Assembly: GCA_047345645.1 (NCBI GenBank)
Contig: JBLEFH010000008.1
DNA from: JBLEFH01 sp047345645
GTDB taxonomy: Bacteria > Pseudomonadota > Alphaproteobacteria > Rhodobacterales > Rhodobacteraceae
Reading direction: 5' to 3' (one strand)
DNA: 64,000 bases
Part shown: positions 24,300 to 33,204 of the stretch, piece by piece
How the letters are laid out: every line of letters begins with the position of its first letter
Numbering within the stretch: position 1 is the first letter of the stretch
Made by a program: the position numbers and the translations under genes
Notes under the pieces: generated by a model
Database searches by the model: none
What the model was told of the DNA's origin: nothing
The model's input: the letters and a program-made list of their open reading frames with translations, nothing else

Positions 24300-24950
24300 A
24301 TGACCGAAAAAACCGCCCTCATCACCGGCGCATCGCGCGGGCTTGGCGCCGCGCTGGCCGAAGCCCTTGCGCCGGAGTACCACATCATCGCCGTCGCCCG
24401 CACCCTTGGCGGGCTGGAGGAACTGGCCGACCGGATCGAGGCGAAGGGCGGCAGCAGCACGCTCGTCCCGCTGGACCTCACCGACGACGCGGGCCGCCAG
24501 CAGATGTGCAAGGCGATTTTCGACCGCTGGGGTGCGCTCGATCTCTGGGCCCACACCGCCATCCACGCCAGCGCCCTGACCCCGGCGCAGGACATCACCG
24601 CGAAGGATTGGGAGAAAAGCTGGAAGGGCAACGCCGAGATGGTCCAGCGCCTGATCCACATGATCGCGCCGCTGCTTGGCAAGACCGGCACCGCGCTATT
24701 CTTCGACGACGCGGGCGCCGGCGACGCCTATAAAGGCACCTACGGCGCGACCAAGCTGGCCGGCATGACGCTGGCGAAGGCGTGGCAAGCCGAGACGGTG
24801 AACACGGGGCCGCGGGTGATCGTGGAAACGGTTCCGCCGATGCCGACGGCCGTGAGGGCGCGGTTTTATCCGGGGGAGGAGCGGGAGGCGCTGGTGGGGT
24901 GCTCGGAGGTGGCGGAAAAGCTGAGCGCCACCCTTCAAAGCGCGGTCTAA
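24300..24950 (+). CDS. SDR family oxidoreductase
   Basis: A 216-residue short-chain dehydrogenase. The cofactor motif is ITGASRGLGAALAEAL at residues 8-23 with VARTLGGLEEL after strand two; YGATKLAGMTLAKAW carries the Tyr-x-x-x-Lys pair. Shorter than most SDRs, with a reduced substrate-binding C-terminus. It follows purF by 16 bases and is likely cotranscribed. Substrate not predictable from sequence. Confidence 0.85.
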   Translation: MTEKTALITGASRGLGAALAEALAPEYHIIAVARTLGGLEELADRIEAKGGSSTLVPLDLTDDAGRQQMCKAIFDRWGALDLWAHTAIHASALTPAQDITAKDWEKSWKGNAEMVQRLIHMIAPLLGKTGTALFFDDAGAGDAYKGTYGATKLAGMTLAKAWQAETVNTGPRVIVETVPPMPTAVRARFYPGEEREALVGCSEVAEKLSATLQSAV

Positions 24951-24989
24951 GCCCTTACGTCCTTTCAAGCAGAGGATAGGAGGCTCCCC

Positions 24990-25643
24990 ATGGCACAGAT
25001 CTTTATCATCGGCGCGACGGGCGGCGTCGGGCATCGGCTCGCGCCCCTGTTGGTTGAGGCGGGGCATGAGGTGCGCGGGCTCCACCGCAAGCCGGAACAG
25101 GCGGAGGATCTGCGCGCGGCCGGGGTCACGCCGGCTCACGGCGACATTATGGAGATGTCCGCTGAGGACGTGAAGAGTGCCGCAGAAGGGGCAGACATTA
25201 TTGTATTTTCCGCAGGCGCCGCCGGGAGCGGGTTGGACCGGACCACGGCGATTGATGGCGAGGGTTTGAAAAAGGCGATCACGGCGGCGCAGGCCCATGG
25301 CGCGCGGCTTTACCTTGTCTCCGTCTTCCCCGATGCGCGCCGCGGCGGCGAGCTTGGCGACGGGTTCGAGCATTATATGAAGGTTAAGAAAGACGCCGAT
25401 GTGGCGCTCGCCGCGTCAGGTCTCGACTGGGTGATCCTGCGCCCCGGCACGCTGACCCATGAGGACGCCGACGGGATGGTCACGGCGGGGCGTGCGATTG
25501 CTTATGGAGACGTGAAACGCGGCAATGTCGCCGCCACGCTCGCCGCGCTGATCGCGACGCCCGAGATTAACCATGAGATTATCGAGCTGACCGATGGGGA
25601 CACGCCCGTCGCCGACGCGGTGGCGGCGCTGAGGCGGGGTTAA
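24990..25643 (+). CDS. Atypical SDR / NAD(P)-binding protein
   Basis: A 217-residue protein starting MAQIFIIGATGGVGHRLAPLL, an atypical SDR nucleotide-binding motif (GATGGVGxxL), with LRPGTLTHEDADGMV near residue 147 and SVFPDA in place of the usual catalytic Tyr region. Such YwnB/BVR-B-like proteins often act as NADPH sensors or quinone/flavin reductases. The function is not assigned. GGAGG precedes the ATG. Convergent with the acyltransferase gene that follows. Confidence 0.8.
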   Translation: MAQIFIIGATGGVGHRLAPLLVEAGHEVRGLHRKPEQAEDLRAAGVTPAHGDIMEMSAEDVKSAAEGADIIVFSAGAAGSGLDRTTAIDGEGLKKAITAAQAHGARLYLVSVFPDARRGGELGDGFEHYMKVKKDADVALAASGLDWVILRPGTLTHEDADGMVTAGRAIAYGDVKRGNVAATLAALIATPEINHEIIELTDGDTPVADAVAALRRG

Positions 25644-25656
25644 CGCCGAGGGCCCG

Positions 25657-26355
25657 CTAGACGACCAGAGAGAGCAGATCCACATCCTCATCGCGCGGGA
25701 TGTGGGTTTCGAAGAACACGCGGTTGGCGGCGATCTTCTCGTCGCTCCACCCCCACCACGCGATTTCAAGCAGTTGCGCAATCACATTGTCGGTGAAGCG
25801 CTTGCCGATAACCTTGCCCGGCACGCCGCCGATGATCTCGAACGGCCCGCAGCTTTTGGTGACGGTTGCCCCCGCTGCCAGCACGGCACCATGGCCGACC
25901 TGCACGCCGGAAAGAATATTCACCTTGTCGCCGATCCAGACATTATGGCCGATCTCGACGGGGCCGGTGGTGACCATATTGCCCTCAAAACCGAAGCGCC
26001 GATGGAGCCATGTTTGCTGGCAGGGCATGTCCGTCCGGTGGTTGCCCGAGAGCACCGAGACTGACTGGCCGAACGCGCAATAGCGCCCGATCCGCACGAT
26101 GCCGCGCGCGTTGAACGGGCCGTTAATGGTGGTGTATTTCCCGCAGATCACATTGCCCGAGATCGTCCAGCGCTTGAACGGCCCATTGATATGATGCCCG
26201 CGCATCAGAGCCGGTCGTGTCATCGGCACGAAACTGTCGAGGTCTTCGCGTGTGAAGATGGATTTCGGCTTCACCGGCGGCTTGCCCACCACTTTGCGCA
26301 CCGTTTCGGAGGTTCGAAGGGTCTCTTTTACCGATTTTTTCTGAAAGCCAAACAT
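25657..26355 (-). CDS. Left-handed beta-helix (hexapeptide) acyltransferase, CatB-like
   Basis: A 232-residue hexapeptide-repeat acetyltransferase. The left-handed helix runs from about residue 65 to 185 (INGPFNARGIVRIGRYCAFG, GPVEIGHNVWIGDKVNILSG, VQVGHGAVLAAGATVTKS), with catalytic His in SVLSGNHRTDMP, and the end FEIIGGVPGKVIGKRF is the classic xenobiotic acetyltransferase motif. Such enzymes modify sugars in surface polysaccharides or small molecules; no polysaccharide genes are adjacent, so the substrate is unknown. The TTG two codons upstream is not used. Confidence 0.85.
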   Translation of the reverse strand: MFGFQKKSVKETLRTSETVRKVVGKPPVKPKSIFTREDLDSFVPMTRPALMRGHHINGPFKRWTISGNVICGKYTTINGPFNARGIVRIGRYCAFGQSVSVLSGNHRTDMPCQQTWLHRRFGFEGNMVTTGPVEIGHNVWIGDKVNILSGVQVGHGAVLAAGATVTKSCGPFEIIGGVPGKVIGKRFTDNVIAQLLEIAWWGWSDEKIAANRVFFETHIPRDEDVDLLSLVV

Positions 26356-26424
26356 CGTCAATCTGTCTCTATCTTATAGTAACCGCCCGAAGTCATGTCT
26401 CGTCAGGCAGAGAGGCTTCCGCGC

Positions 26425-27855
26425 TCACCCACGCCCCTTCTTATGCTTCTCCAGACTCGTCACGTTCTTTTTCTTGCGGTCCTTATAGGGGTTCTCGCCT
26501 TTGCGCATCAGGAGCCGGATCGGCGTGCCGGGCATGTCGAAATCGCGGCGGAGGCCCGATTTTAGAAACCGCAGGTAAGCGGCCGGGAGGAGGTCCGGCA
26601 GGGAGCAGAAGACGGCGAAGCTGGGGGGGCGGGTTTTCACTTGCGTCATGTAGCGCAGGCGGATGCGGCGGCCGCCCGGGGCGGGCGGCGGGTGTGCGGA
26701 GACCTGATCAGCCAGCCAGCGGTTGAGCGCGCCGGTGGAGACGCGTTTGTTCCAGACCTCATGGGCGCGGATCACCGCGTCGCGCAGTTGCGGCAGGCCC
26801 TTGCCCGTGCGGGCCGAGACATAGACCAGCGGGGCGCCGCGAAGCTGCGGCAGCAGGCGTTCGAACTCTTCGCGCAGCTCCTTGATTTTCTCGGATTTGT
26901 CGTCCTCAAGATCCCATTTATTGACCGCGATGACGACCGCCCGGCCCTCGCGTTCGGCGAGATCGGCGATGCGCAGATCCTGTTGCTCGAACGGGATTTG
27001 CACATCGAGCAGGATCACCACGACTTCGGCGAATTTCACCGCGCGCAACCCATCGGAGACGGAGAGCTTTTCCAGCTTCTCCTGCACCTTGGCCTTTTTG
27101 CGCATCCCGGCGGTGTCGAAGATCTTGAAATCGCGGCCATTCCAGTCGGTCGCAACGGAGATGGAGTCCCGCGTGATCCCGGCTTCGGGCCCGGTCAGCA
27201 GACGGTCCTCGCCGATGATTTTGTTGATCAGGGTGGATTTGCCCGCATTGGGGCGGCCCACCACGGCCATGCGGATCGGGCCGGTGGGGATCGCGTCCTC
27301 GCCCTCTTCGGCCTCCTCCTCGCTGATCTCGACCTCGGTTTCGGCCTCGGTGTCCGGGAACATCTCGGTGAAGGGCTGGAGGGCGGTCAGAAGATCGGCC
27401 ATGCCCTCGCCATGTTCGGCGGAAATGGCGAGTGGCTCGCCAAGGCCGAGGGAATAGGCATCGTAAATCCCGTCGGTTCCTGCGCGGCCCTCGGCCTTGT
27501 TCACCGCCAGAATGACGTGATCGGCGCGTTTCCTAAGGATATCCGCAAAGACCTGATCCGCCGCCGTGACCCCGGCCCGCCCGTCGATGACGAAAAGGCA
27601 CACATCGGCCATATCGACGGCGCGTTCGGTCAGGTGGCGCATCCGCCCCTGAAGGGACTCGTCGGTGGCCTCTTCCAGCCCCGCCGTGTCGATCACGGTG
27701 AAGCGGAGCGGGCCAAGGCGGGCGTCGCCCTCGCGCAGATCGCGCGTCACCCCCGGCTGGTCGTCAACCAGCGCGAGGCGCTTGCCGACAAGCCGATTGA
27801 ACAGCGTCGATTTGCCGACATTGGGCCGGCCGACAATGGCGAGGGAGAAACTCAT
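26425..27855 (-). CDS. der: GTPase Der (EngA), ribosome biogenesis
   Basis: A 476-residue tandem-GTPase protein for 50S assembly. First G domain: G1 GRPNVGKS (residues 9-16), G3 DTAGLEEA, G4 NKAEG; second: G1 GRPNAGKS near 204, DTAGMRKK, G4 NKWDLED. The acidic linker ETEVEISEEEAEEGEDA separates them. The KH-like C-terminal domain ends MRKGENPYKDRKKKNVTSLE. The downstream genes read into it from bamB-like on the same strand, 10 bases apart. Confidence 0.98.
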   Translation of the reverse strand: MSFSLAIVGRPNVGKSTLFNRLVGKRLALVDDQPGVTRDLREGDARLGPLRFTVIDTAGLEEATDESLQGRMRHLTERAVDMADVCLFVIDGRAGVTAADQVFADILRKRADHVILAVNKAEGRAGTDGIYDAYSLGLGEPLAISAEHGEGMADLLTALQPFTEMFPDTEAETEVEISEEEAEEGEDAIPTGPIRMAVVGRPNAGKSTLINKIIGEDRLLTGPEAGITRDSISVATDWNGRDFKIFDTAGMRKKAKVQEKLEKLSVSDGLRAVKFAEVVVILLDVQIPFEQQDLRIADLAEREGRAVVIAVNKWDLEDDKSEKIKELREEFERLLPQLRGAPLVYVSARTGKGLPQLRDAVIRAHEVWNKRVSTGALNRWLADQVSAHPPPAPGGRRIRLRYMTQVKTRPPSFAVFCSLPDLLPAAYLRFLKSGLRRDFDMPGTPIRLLMRKGENPYKDRKKKNVTSLEKHKKGRG

Positions 27856-27864
27856 GAAATGCCT

Positions 27865-29151
27865 TTAGCGATAGCCGAGGAGCTGGCCGTTATTGCTCAG
27901 CACCCAGGCGGTTCCGTTCACGACGATGGGGGCCGCCGCCGCCCCGCCGGGGATTTGCACAGCGCTGGTCTGCTGGCCGGTCGAGGGGTCGAACATGCGC
28001 AGAAGCCCGTCGGTTCCGGCGACCAGAAGCCCGCCGCCCGCAAGGACCGGGCCGTAATAGACATACGGGTCGCGGCGCTTGTCCGGCACCCGGTAGCGCG
28101 GCAGATCGGCTTGCCACATCAGCGCGCCAGTGGCGGCGTCGAGGCGGATCAGCTTGGCCATGTCGGTGGTGGCAAAGACGCTGTCGCCCGCGGCGACGAC
28201 CGGGGAGAAGCTGCCGAAAGAGGCGGTCCAGATGCGGTCGCCCGTCGCTTTATCGAGCTTGGCGATTTGACCCGCCTGCGAGCCGAGATAGACTGCATCG
28301 CCCGCGATCACGGGATCGGCGGTGATGTCGTCATAGGCGGCGCGGGCAAGGCCGCGTGTGCCGCCGACGACCGCGCCCTGCCAGACAAGCTGGCGGTTGC
28401 GTGCTTCCACGGCGTTCACCTGACCGGAGCTATAGGGCAGCACGATGGTTTGCCCATCGGTTGCCGCCGACGCGCCGCCGCCGACGCCGGAGAGGCCGGG
28501 CGCTGCGGAATATTGCCAGTTGATGCGGCCCTGCGCGATCGAGATGCCGTAGGCCATGTCGTCGCGGGCGATCACGACGACTTCGTCGCCAATGACAAGC
28601 GGCGCGGCGCGGATCGGGGCGTCCACATCCTGCACCCAGAGGCGCTGGCCGCTGGCCGCGTCGAGCGCGATGAGCTGGCCCATGCCGGTGGTGACGAACA
28701 GCTGACTGCCGCCAAGCGCCAGCCCGCCGCCGAAGCCGTCAAAGCTGCGCTGGCCGAATTTGGCGACATCGACGGACCAGACGAGCCCGCCATCGGGGGT
28801 GAAAGCGCGCACCGTGCTGGCGGCGTCCTTGGTGTAGATGCGCTGGCCGTCCGACACGGGCGGCTGGAAAATCTCGCCCTCACGGGTCTTGCCGCGCCCG
28901 GCCTCGACCTGAACGGCGAGCGACAGGCCCGAGAGACTCGCATGGGGCGCGTTATGGGTGCCGTCATAGCGGGTTTGCGGCCAGGTCGGCAGCGCCTGCA
29001 TGGGCGGCGCGGCGAAAGTGGTCGGCTGGACGGTCGCGGTGCCCTCTTCGGGGCGGATCGAAATGCGCTCACCGGGCAGGATCAGTTCCTGCTCGCCGCA
29101 AGCCGCGAGGGTGACAAGCGCCAGCGCGCCAAGGGTAAGAGAACGGATCAT
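27865..29151 (-). CDS. bamB: BamB-like PQQ beta-propeller lipoprotein
   Basis: A 428-residue lipoprotein: signal MIRSLTLGALALVTLAAC with lipobox LAAC (Cys18), then repeats of a propeller (RIYTKDAASTVRAFTPDGGLVWS, GQLIALDAASGQRLW, GQIAKLDKATGDRIW, KLIRLDAATGALMW), each with the PQQ-like A-x-D-x-x-T-G-x-x-x-W blade motif. Located between der and a YfgM-like gene, the usual neighbourhood of the BamB subunit of the outer-membrane assembly machine. The symbol is by similarity. Confidence 0.88.
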   Translation of the reverse strand: MIRSLTLGALALVTLAACGEQELILPGERISIRPEEGTATVQPTTFAAPPMQALPTWPQTRYDGTHNAPHASLSGLSLAVQVEAGRGKTREGEIFQPPVSDGQRIYTKDAASTVRAFTPDGGLVWSVDVAKFGQRSFDGFGGGLALGGSQLFVTTGMGQLIALDAASGQRLWVQDVDAPIRAAPLVIGDEVVVIARDDMAYGISIAQGRINWQYSAAPGLSGVGGGASAATDGQTIVLPYSSGQVNAVEARNRQLVWQGAVVGGTRGLARAAYDDITADPVIAGDAVYLGSQAGQIAKLDKATGDRIWTASFGSFSPVVAAGDSVFATTDMAKLIRLDAATGALMWQADLPRYRVPDKRRDPYVYYGPVLAGGGLLVAGTDGLLRMFDPSTGQQTSAVQIPGGAAAAPIVVNGTAWVLSNNGQLLGYR

Positions 29152-29810
29152 TGCGCCTCTCCTTCAGTTTCGGTTGGCTCCACCACCATCGGCGCATCCG
29201 CCGCCGGCTCTTCCAGACCCCAGATCCGGGACAGTTCCAGCACGCGCTGCTGCATCTCGGCAGGCACGCTCTCCGCGCTGGTGATTTGCGACAGATCCGC
29301 GCGGGCGGCGTCGAAATCGCCCGCTGCGGCGGCATCAATCGCGCGCTGCTCCAGCGCCAGCAGACGATACGGGCGGTCCGGCCCGATCATCGCATCGAGA
29401 AGCTGCGTGCGCAGATCGCCCTCGCTCATCAGCGCCAGTTTGAGCCGCGCCAGATCGCCGTAAAGCGGGTCCTCATTGGCGAGCGCCTCATACGCTGCGC
29501 GGGCCTGATCGGTCTCCCCGGCATCGGCCAACGCATCGGCGCGCGCCATTTGCGAGACGAGATCGCTCGCATCCTCAAGCGCCGCCGCCCGCTCCGCGCC
29601 CTGAAGCGTGAGCGCATTGGCCAGCCGGTCGCCATTCGCCGCCGCTGCATCCGCACCGCGCGATTTGTCCCATTCGAGCCAGGCCACGGCCCCGACGGCC
29701 ACAACCGCCACCGTGCCGATCACCCAGGAAAGCCCCTTGAGGCGCGCCATCAGCTTGTCGCGGCGCAGCTCATCGGTGACTTCATCGACGAAACTGTCTC
29801 TGTCGCTCAC
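29148..29810 (-). CDS. YfgM-like tetratricopeptide repeat membrane protein
   Basis: A 220-residue protein with a short cytoplasmic N-terminus (MSDRDSFVDEVTDELRRDK), one transmembrane helix near residues 26-46 (LSWVIGTVAVVAVGAVAWL) and a helical TPR-like periplasmic domain. YfgM associates with the SecYEG translocon and with periplasmic chaperones, and is encoded next to bamB and der in many proteobacteria. The bamB-like start overlaps its stop by 4 bases. Confidence 0.85.
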   Translation of the reverse strand: MSDRDSFVDEVTDELRRDKLMARLKGLSWVIGTVAVVAVGAVAWLEWDKSRGADAAAANGDRLANALTLQGAERAAALEDASDLVSQMARADALADAGETDQARAAYEALANEDPLYGDLARLKLALMSEGDLRTQLLDAMIGPDRPYRLLALEQRAIDAAAAGDFDAARADLSQITSAESVPAEMQQRVLELSRIWGLEEPAADAPMVVEPTETEGEAQ

Positions 29811-30060
29811 ATGTCAGTCCTTTATCCTTTGCCCCCGCTTTATCGTGAAAATCCCGGCGGCAAAAGGGCCTTCGCGCTCAACTTGGGGTCATCGGGCGCG
29901 AATGGCCGCTTCGGGCCGCATGGGAAGGCGCTTCGCGGGCCTGCGCGCGCCCGAAAGCGCGGCAAAAACCCGCATCTGAAAAGCTGCCCTGCTGTTCGCT
30001 TGCAGTTGAACCTCACGCCCGCGGCAGGTAGTCTTGGCGGATGTGGATGTGAGGTGTGTG

Positions 30061-30699
30061 ATGAAACCCCTTATTCTGGCCTTTTCTGCGGTAGTGCTTG
30101 TCGCAAGCTGCACTGCGAAGCCGGGCAGTTTCGTGTCGCCCGATGCGGCCGCGTCGGCGCGGGCGCCCGCGACCCCGACGGCCGCGGGCATTACCGGCAA
30201 TGCGGTCTTTAGCCAGAGCGAAATGATGACGATCGCCAAGCGCGTCGCGGCCTTTGACCGCGCGACCCGCCAGCGCGATGTGGACGGCATCATGAGCGTG
30301 ACCCCGCCCGCAATCACCGAAGTGATCGCCGAGCGCAGCGGTGTCGATGCGGAGGATCTGCATCAGGCGCTCCGGGCGCAGCTTTCTGCGATGCTCTCCC
30401 AAATCGAACTGGAATCCTACAGCATGGACATGCCCGACGCGACGGCGCATCGCACGGCCGACGGCACGCCCTATTTGCTGATCCCGACCCATACGATCAT
30501 CAACATCCCCGGCACGGGCCGCGTCGAAAGCCACAGCCAGACGCTGGCGATGGAGGATGCGGGGGTCTGGTATCTGGTGCGCATCAGCGAGGCGAAACAG
30601 GTGGCGCTCCTGCGCGAAGCCTATCCGAGCTTCGCCAAGGAGCAGTTCCCCGAAGGCACGCAGATCCTGCTCGATGACGATACCGTCGCGCGGCGTTAA
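30061..30699 (+). CDS. Lipoprotein of unknown function
   Basis: A 212-residue predicted lipoprotein. Signal MKPLILAFSAVVLVASC has lipobox VASC with Cys17, followed by a Pro/Ala-rich linker and a domain of about 150 residues (AFDRATRQRDVDGIMSVTP; YLLIPTHTIINIPGTGRVES; GVWYLVRISEAKQVALLREAYP) with an SnoaL/NTF2-like alternation of helix and strand. Divergent from the YfgM-like gene across a 250-base gap in which I found no clear element. Starting at 30061 rather than the upstream 30034 ATG gives a proper signal peptide. Confidence 0.75.
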   Translation: MKPLILAFSAVVLVASCTAKPGSFVSPDAAASARAPATPTAAGITGNAVFSQSEMMTIAKRVAAFDRATRQRDVDGIMSVTPPAITEVIAERSGVDAEDLHQALRAQLSAMLSQIELESYSMDMPDATAHRTADGTPYLLIPTHTIINIPGTGRVESHSQTLAMEDAGVWYLVRISEAKQVALLREAYPSFAKEQFPEGTQILLDDDTVARR

Positions 30700-30743
30700 G
30701 GCGGGCGCTTCGATCCCCTGAAAAACCAGACCCGCGCGGCGCG

Positions 30744-32504
30744 TTATTCTTCCTCCGCCTGCTGACGCGCCCACATTTGCGCGTAGCGGCCCTCGGCGGC
30801 GAGCAGGTCGGCGTGGGTGCCGCTTTCCGCGACCCGGCCCTCATCGAGAACATAGATACGATCCGCGCCGGTGACGGTGGAGAGGCGGTGCGCGATGACG
30901 ATGACCGCGCGGCCTTGGCCAAGATCGTCAAGCTCCCCTTGGATCCGCGCCTCCGTCTCGCTGTCGAGGGCGGAGGTCGCCTCGTCGAGCAGCAGGATCG
31001 GCGGGTCTTTGAGGATCGTGCGGGCAATGCCGACGCGCTGTTTCTCGCCACCCGACAGCTTCAGCCCGCGCTCGCCCACGCGGGTCTCGAACCCGTCGGG
31101 CAGATTGGCGATGAACCCGCCCAGGGACGCCGCATCCGCCGCCGCCGCGATGTCCGCGTCGCTCACCTGATCGCGGCCATAGCCGATATTATAGCCGAGC
31201 GTGTCGTTGAACAGCACCGTGTCCTGCGGGACCATGCCGATCTCGGCGCGCAGGGATTTTTGGGTGACATTGCGAATATCCTGCCCGTCGATCTCGATCG
31301 CTCCGCCGGTCACATCGAAGAACCGGAAGAGGAGCCGCCCGATGGTGGATTTGCCCGCGCCGGACGGGCCGACGACCGCGATCACCTCACCCCGGCGGAC
31401 CTCCATATCGACGCCCTTGAGGATCTGCCGGTCTTCCGCATAGCCGAATTTCACGTCCCGGAACCGCACATGCCCGGCGGTGATCTGCAAGGGTTTCGCG
31501 CCCGGCGCATCGCCGATATCGGCATCCTCCCCCATCAGGCTGAACATCTCGCGCATGTCTTCCGCGCCCTGCCGGATCTCGCGGTAAACGGAGCCGAGAA
31601 AGCCCAGAGGGCCGGTGAGCTGCATCATATAGGCGTTGACCATGACGAAATCGCCGAGGGTCATGGTCCCGTTTTCGACGCCTTGGGCGGCCATCAGCAT
31701 CACCGCGATCATGCCGAGATTGAGGATCAGCGCCTGCCCGGTGTTGAGGAGCGCCAGCGATTTGGCGAGCCGCACCGCGCCGCGCTCATAGCCCTTCATC
31801 GCCGTCTCGTAGCGCATCAATTCGCGCTCCTCGGCGGTGAAATATTTGACGGTTTCGTAATTCAAAAGGCTGTCGATAGCGTTCTGATTGGCCTCGCTGT
31901 CGCGCATATTCATGCGGCGGCGCTGGATCACCCGGCGCTGCGTCAGGAACACGGTGAAGGCGATATAGCTCGTCATCGTCAGCACCAGCACCAGCAGGAA
32001 CCGGGCGTCGAGCGCGAGGGTCAGGATCACCGCGACCATGAGGATTTCGAGGATCAGCGGGCCGAGATTGAACAAAAGCATCCGCAGCATGAAATCGACG
32101 CTTTTGACGCCGCGCTCCATGATCCGGCTGAGTGCGCCGGTCTGCCGGTCGAGATGGAAGCGGAGCGACAGGTTATGCAGATGGCCGAAAAGCTGCGCCG
32201 CGACGGCGCGGAGCGCCCGCTGGCCGACGGGCGCCCAAAGGACATTGCGCAATTCCGCAAAGCCCGTGGTCATGAGCCGCATCCCGCCATAGGCTACGAC
32301 GAGCCCGCCCGCGCCCAAGACCAGCGCCGAAACCTCGCCATCGAGCGCGTCCGTCACCCGTTTATAGATGAGCGGCACCGCCACCGTCGCCACCTTGGCC
32401 AGCACCAGCGCGATGATCGCCAAAATGATGCGCAGCCGCGCGCCCCGGTTCCCTTTCGGCCAGAGATAAGGCAAAAGTTGACGGAAGGCGGAGAGGTCGG
32501 GCAT
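30744..32504 (-). CDS. ABC transporter, Atm1-type half transporter
   Basis: A 586-residue fused permease-ATPase. Six helices in residues 30-310, then the nucleotide-binding domain with Walker A GPSGAGKST (near residue 395), signature LSGGEKQRVGIART and Walker B ILLLDEATSALDSE. The family block FLTQRRVIQRRRMNMRDSEANQNAIDSLLNYETVKYF is typical of Atm1/HMT1 exporters that move glutathione-linked sulfur, Fe-S precursor or heavy-metal compounds. Start at 32502-32504; an upstream in-frame region encodes no conserved residues. Confidence 0.93.
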   Translation of the reverse strand: MPDLSAFRQLLPYLWPKGNRGARLRIILAIIALVLAKVATVAVPLIYKRVTDALDGEVSALVLGAGGLVVAYGGMRLMTTGFAELRNVLWAPVGQRALRAVAAQLFGHLHNLSLRFHLDRQTGALSRIMERGVKSVDFMLRMLLFNLGPLILEILMVAVILTLALDARFLLVLVLTMTSYIAFTVFLTQRRVIQRRRMNMRDSEANQNAIDSLLNYETVKYFTAEERELMRYETAMKGYERGAVRLAKSLALLNTGQALILNLGMIAVMLMAAQGVENGTMTLGDFVMVNAYMMQLTGPLGFLGSVYREIRQGAEDMREMFSLMGEDADIGDAPGAKPLQITAGHVRFRDVKFGYAEDRQILKGVDMEVRRGEVIAVVGPSGAGKSTIGRLLFRFFDVTGGAIEIDGQDIRNVTQKSLRAEIGMVPQDTVLFNDTLGYNIGYGRDQVSDADIAAAADAASLGGFIANLPDGFETRVGERGLKLSGGEKQRVGIARTILKDPPILLLDEATSALDSETEARIQGELDDLGQGRAVIVIAHRLSTVTGADRIYVLDEGRVAESGTHADLLAAEGRYAQMWARQQAEEE

Positions 32505-32610
32505 CGGCACTCGTGATCGTGGCTGGAACAGGCTGGATGGGTCAATGTAGGCATGGCGCGCGGCTCCCGCAATGTTTGGTATCAAGGATTTAGGTGAGAG
32601 GAGCCGCCCC

Positions 32611-33204
32611 ATGTTGGAAACCGCCCCGTCGATTTGTGTGTTCTGTGGTGCCCGTCCGGGGCGCGATGCGGCTTATGGCGATCTGGCCGAGGAGATGGGC
32701 CGCAGCATCGCCGAAGCCGGGATGCGGCTCGTTTACGGCGCGGGCAATGCGGGGCTGATGGGGCGGGTCGCCGAGGGCGCGATCCGGGCGGGCGGCGAGA
32801 CCTTTGGGGTGATCCCCGAGCATCTCATTCCCGGCGAGCGCGCGCGGCAGGATCTCACGCATCTCGTCGTCACCGAGACCATGCATGAGCGCAAGAAACT
32901 GCTCTTCACCAATTCGGACGCGATTGTCACCCTGCCCGGCGGCGCGGGCTCGCTCGACGAGTTTTTCGAGGTGCTGACATGGCGGCAGATCGGGCTGCAT
33001 GAGAAGCCGCTTTACCTGCTGAACCCGCAGCTGGAGGACGGGCGCGGCTATTGGGATCCGCTTCTGGAGATGCTGGAGCGGGTCGTGGGCGAGGGTTTCG
33101 CGGATCCGGGCCTCACCTCCAGCTTTACCGTCGCTCAGGGGCCGGCGGCGTTGATGGCGCGTTTGCGGGCGGACCTCTCCCGCGCCAGCGCGTCGGCGGA
33201 GTAG
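32611..33204 (+). CDS. LOG family protein (cytokinin riboside 5'-monophosphate phosphoribohydrolase-like)
   Basis: A 197-residue LOG protein. The family motif is PGGAGSLDEFFEVLTW near residues 110-125 (canonical PGGxGTxxE), with VYGAGNAGLMGRVAEGA and ERKKLLFTNSDA before it. It hydrolyses nucleoside 5'-monophosphates at the N-glycosidic bond. AGAGGAG precedes the ATG. The final 70 bases overlap the convergent rarD-like gene. Confidence 0.9.
   Translation: MLETAPSICVFCGARPGRDAAYGDLAEEMGRSIAEAGMRLVYGAGNAGLMGRVAEGAIRAGGETFGVIPEHLIPGERARQDLTHLVVTETMHERKKLLFTNSDAIVTLPGGAGSLDEFFEVLTWRQIGLHEKPLYLLNPQLEDGRGYWDPLLEMLERVVGEGFADPGLTSSFTVAQGPAALMARLRADLSRASASAE

Noticed and set aside
26641..29463. A 940-codon open frame on plus across der and the bamB-like gene
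   Set aside because: It is antisense to two clearly conserved genes and its translation is Arg/His-rich shadow sequence without a known motif; GC-rich DNA often yields such frames.
30777..32516. A 579-codon plus-strand frame opposite the ABC transporter
   Set aside because: Antisense to a complete ABC transporter with all motifs; composition not protein-like.
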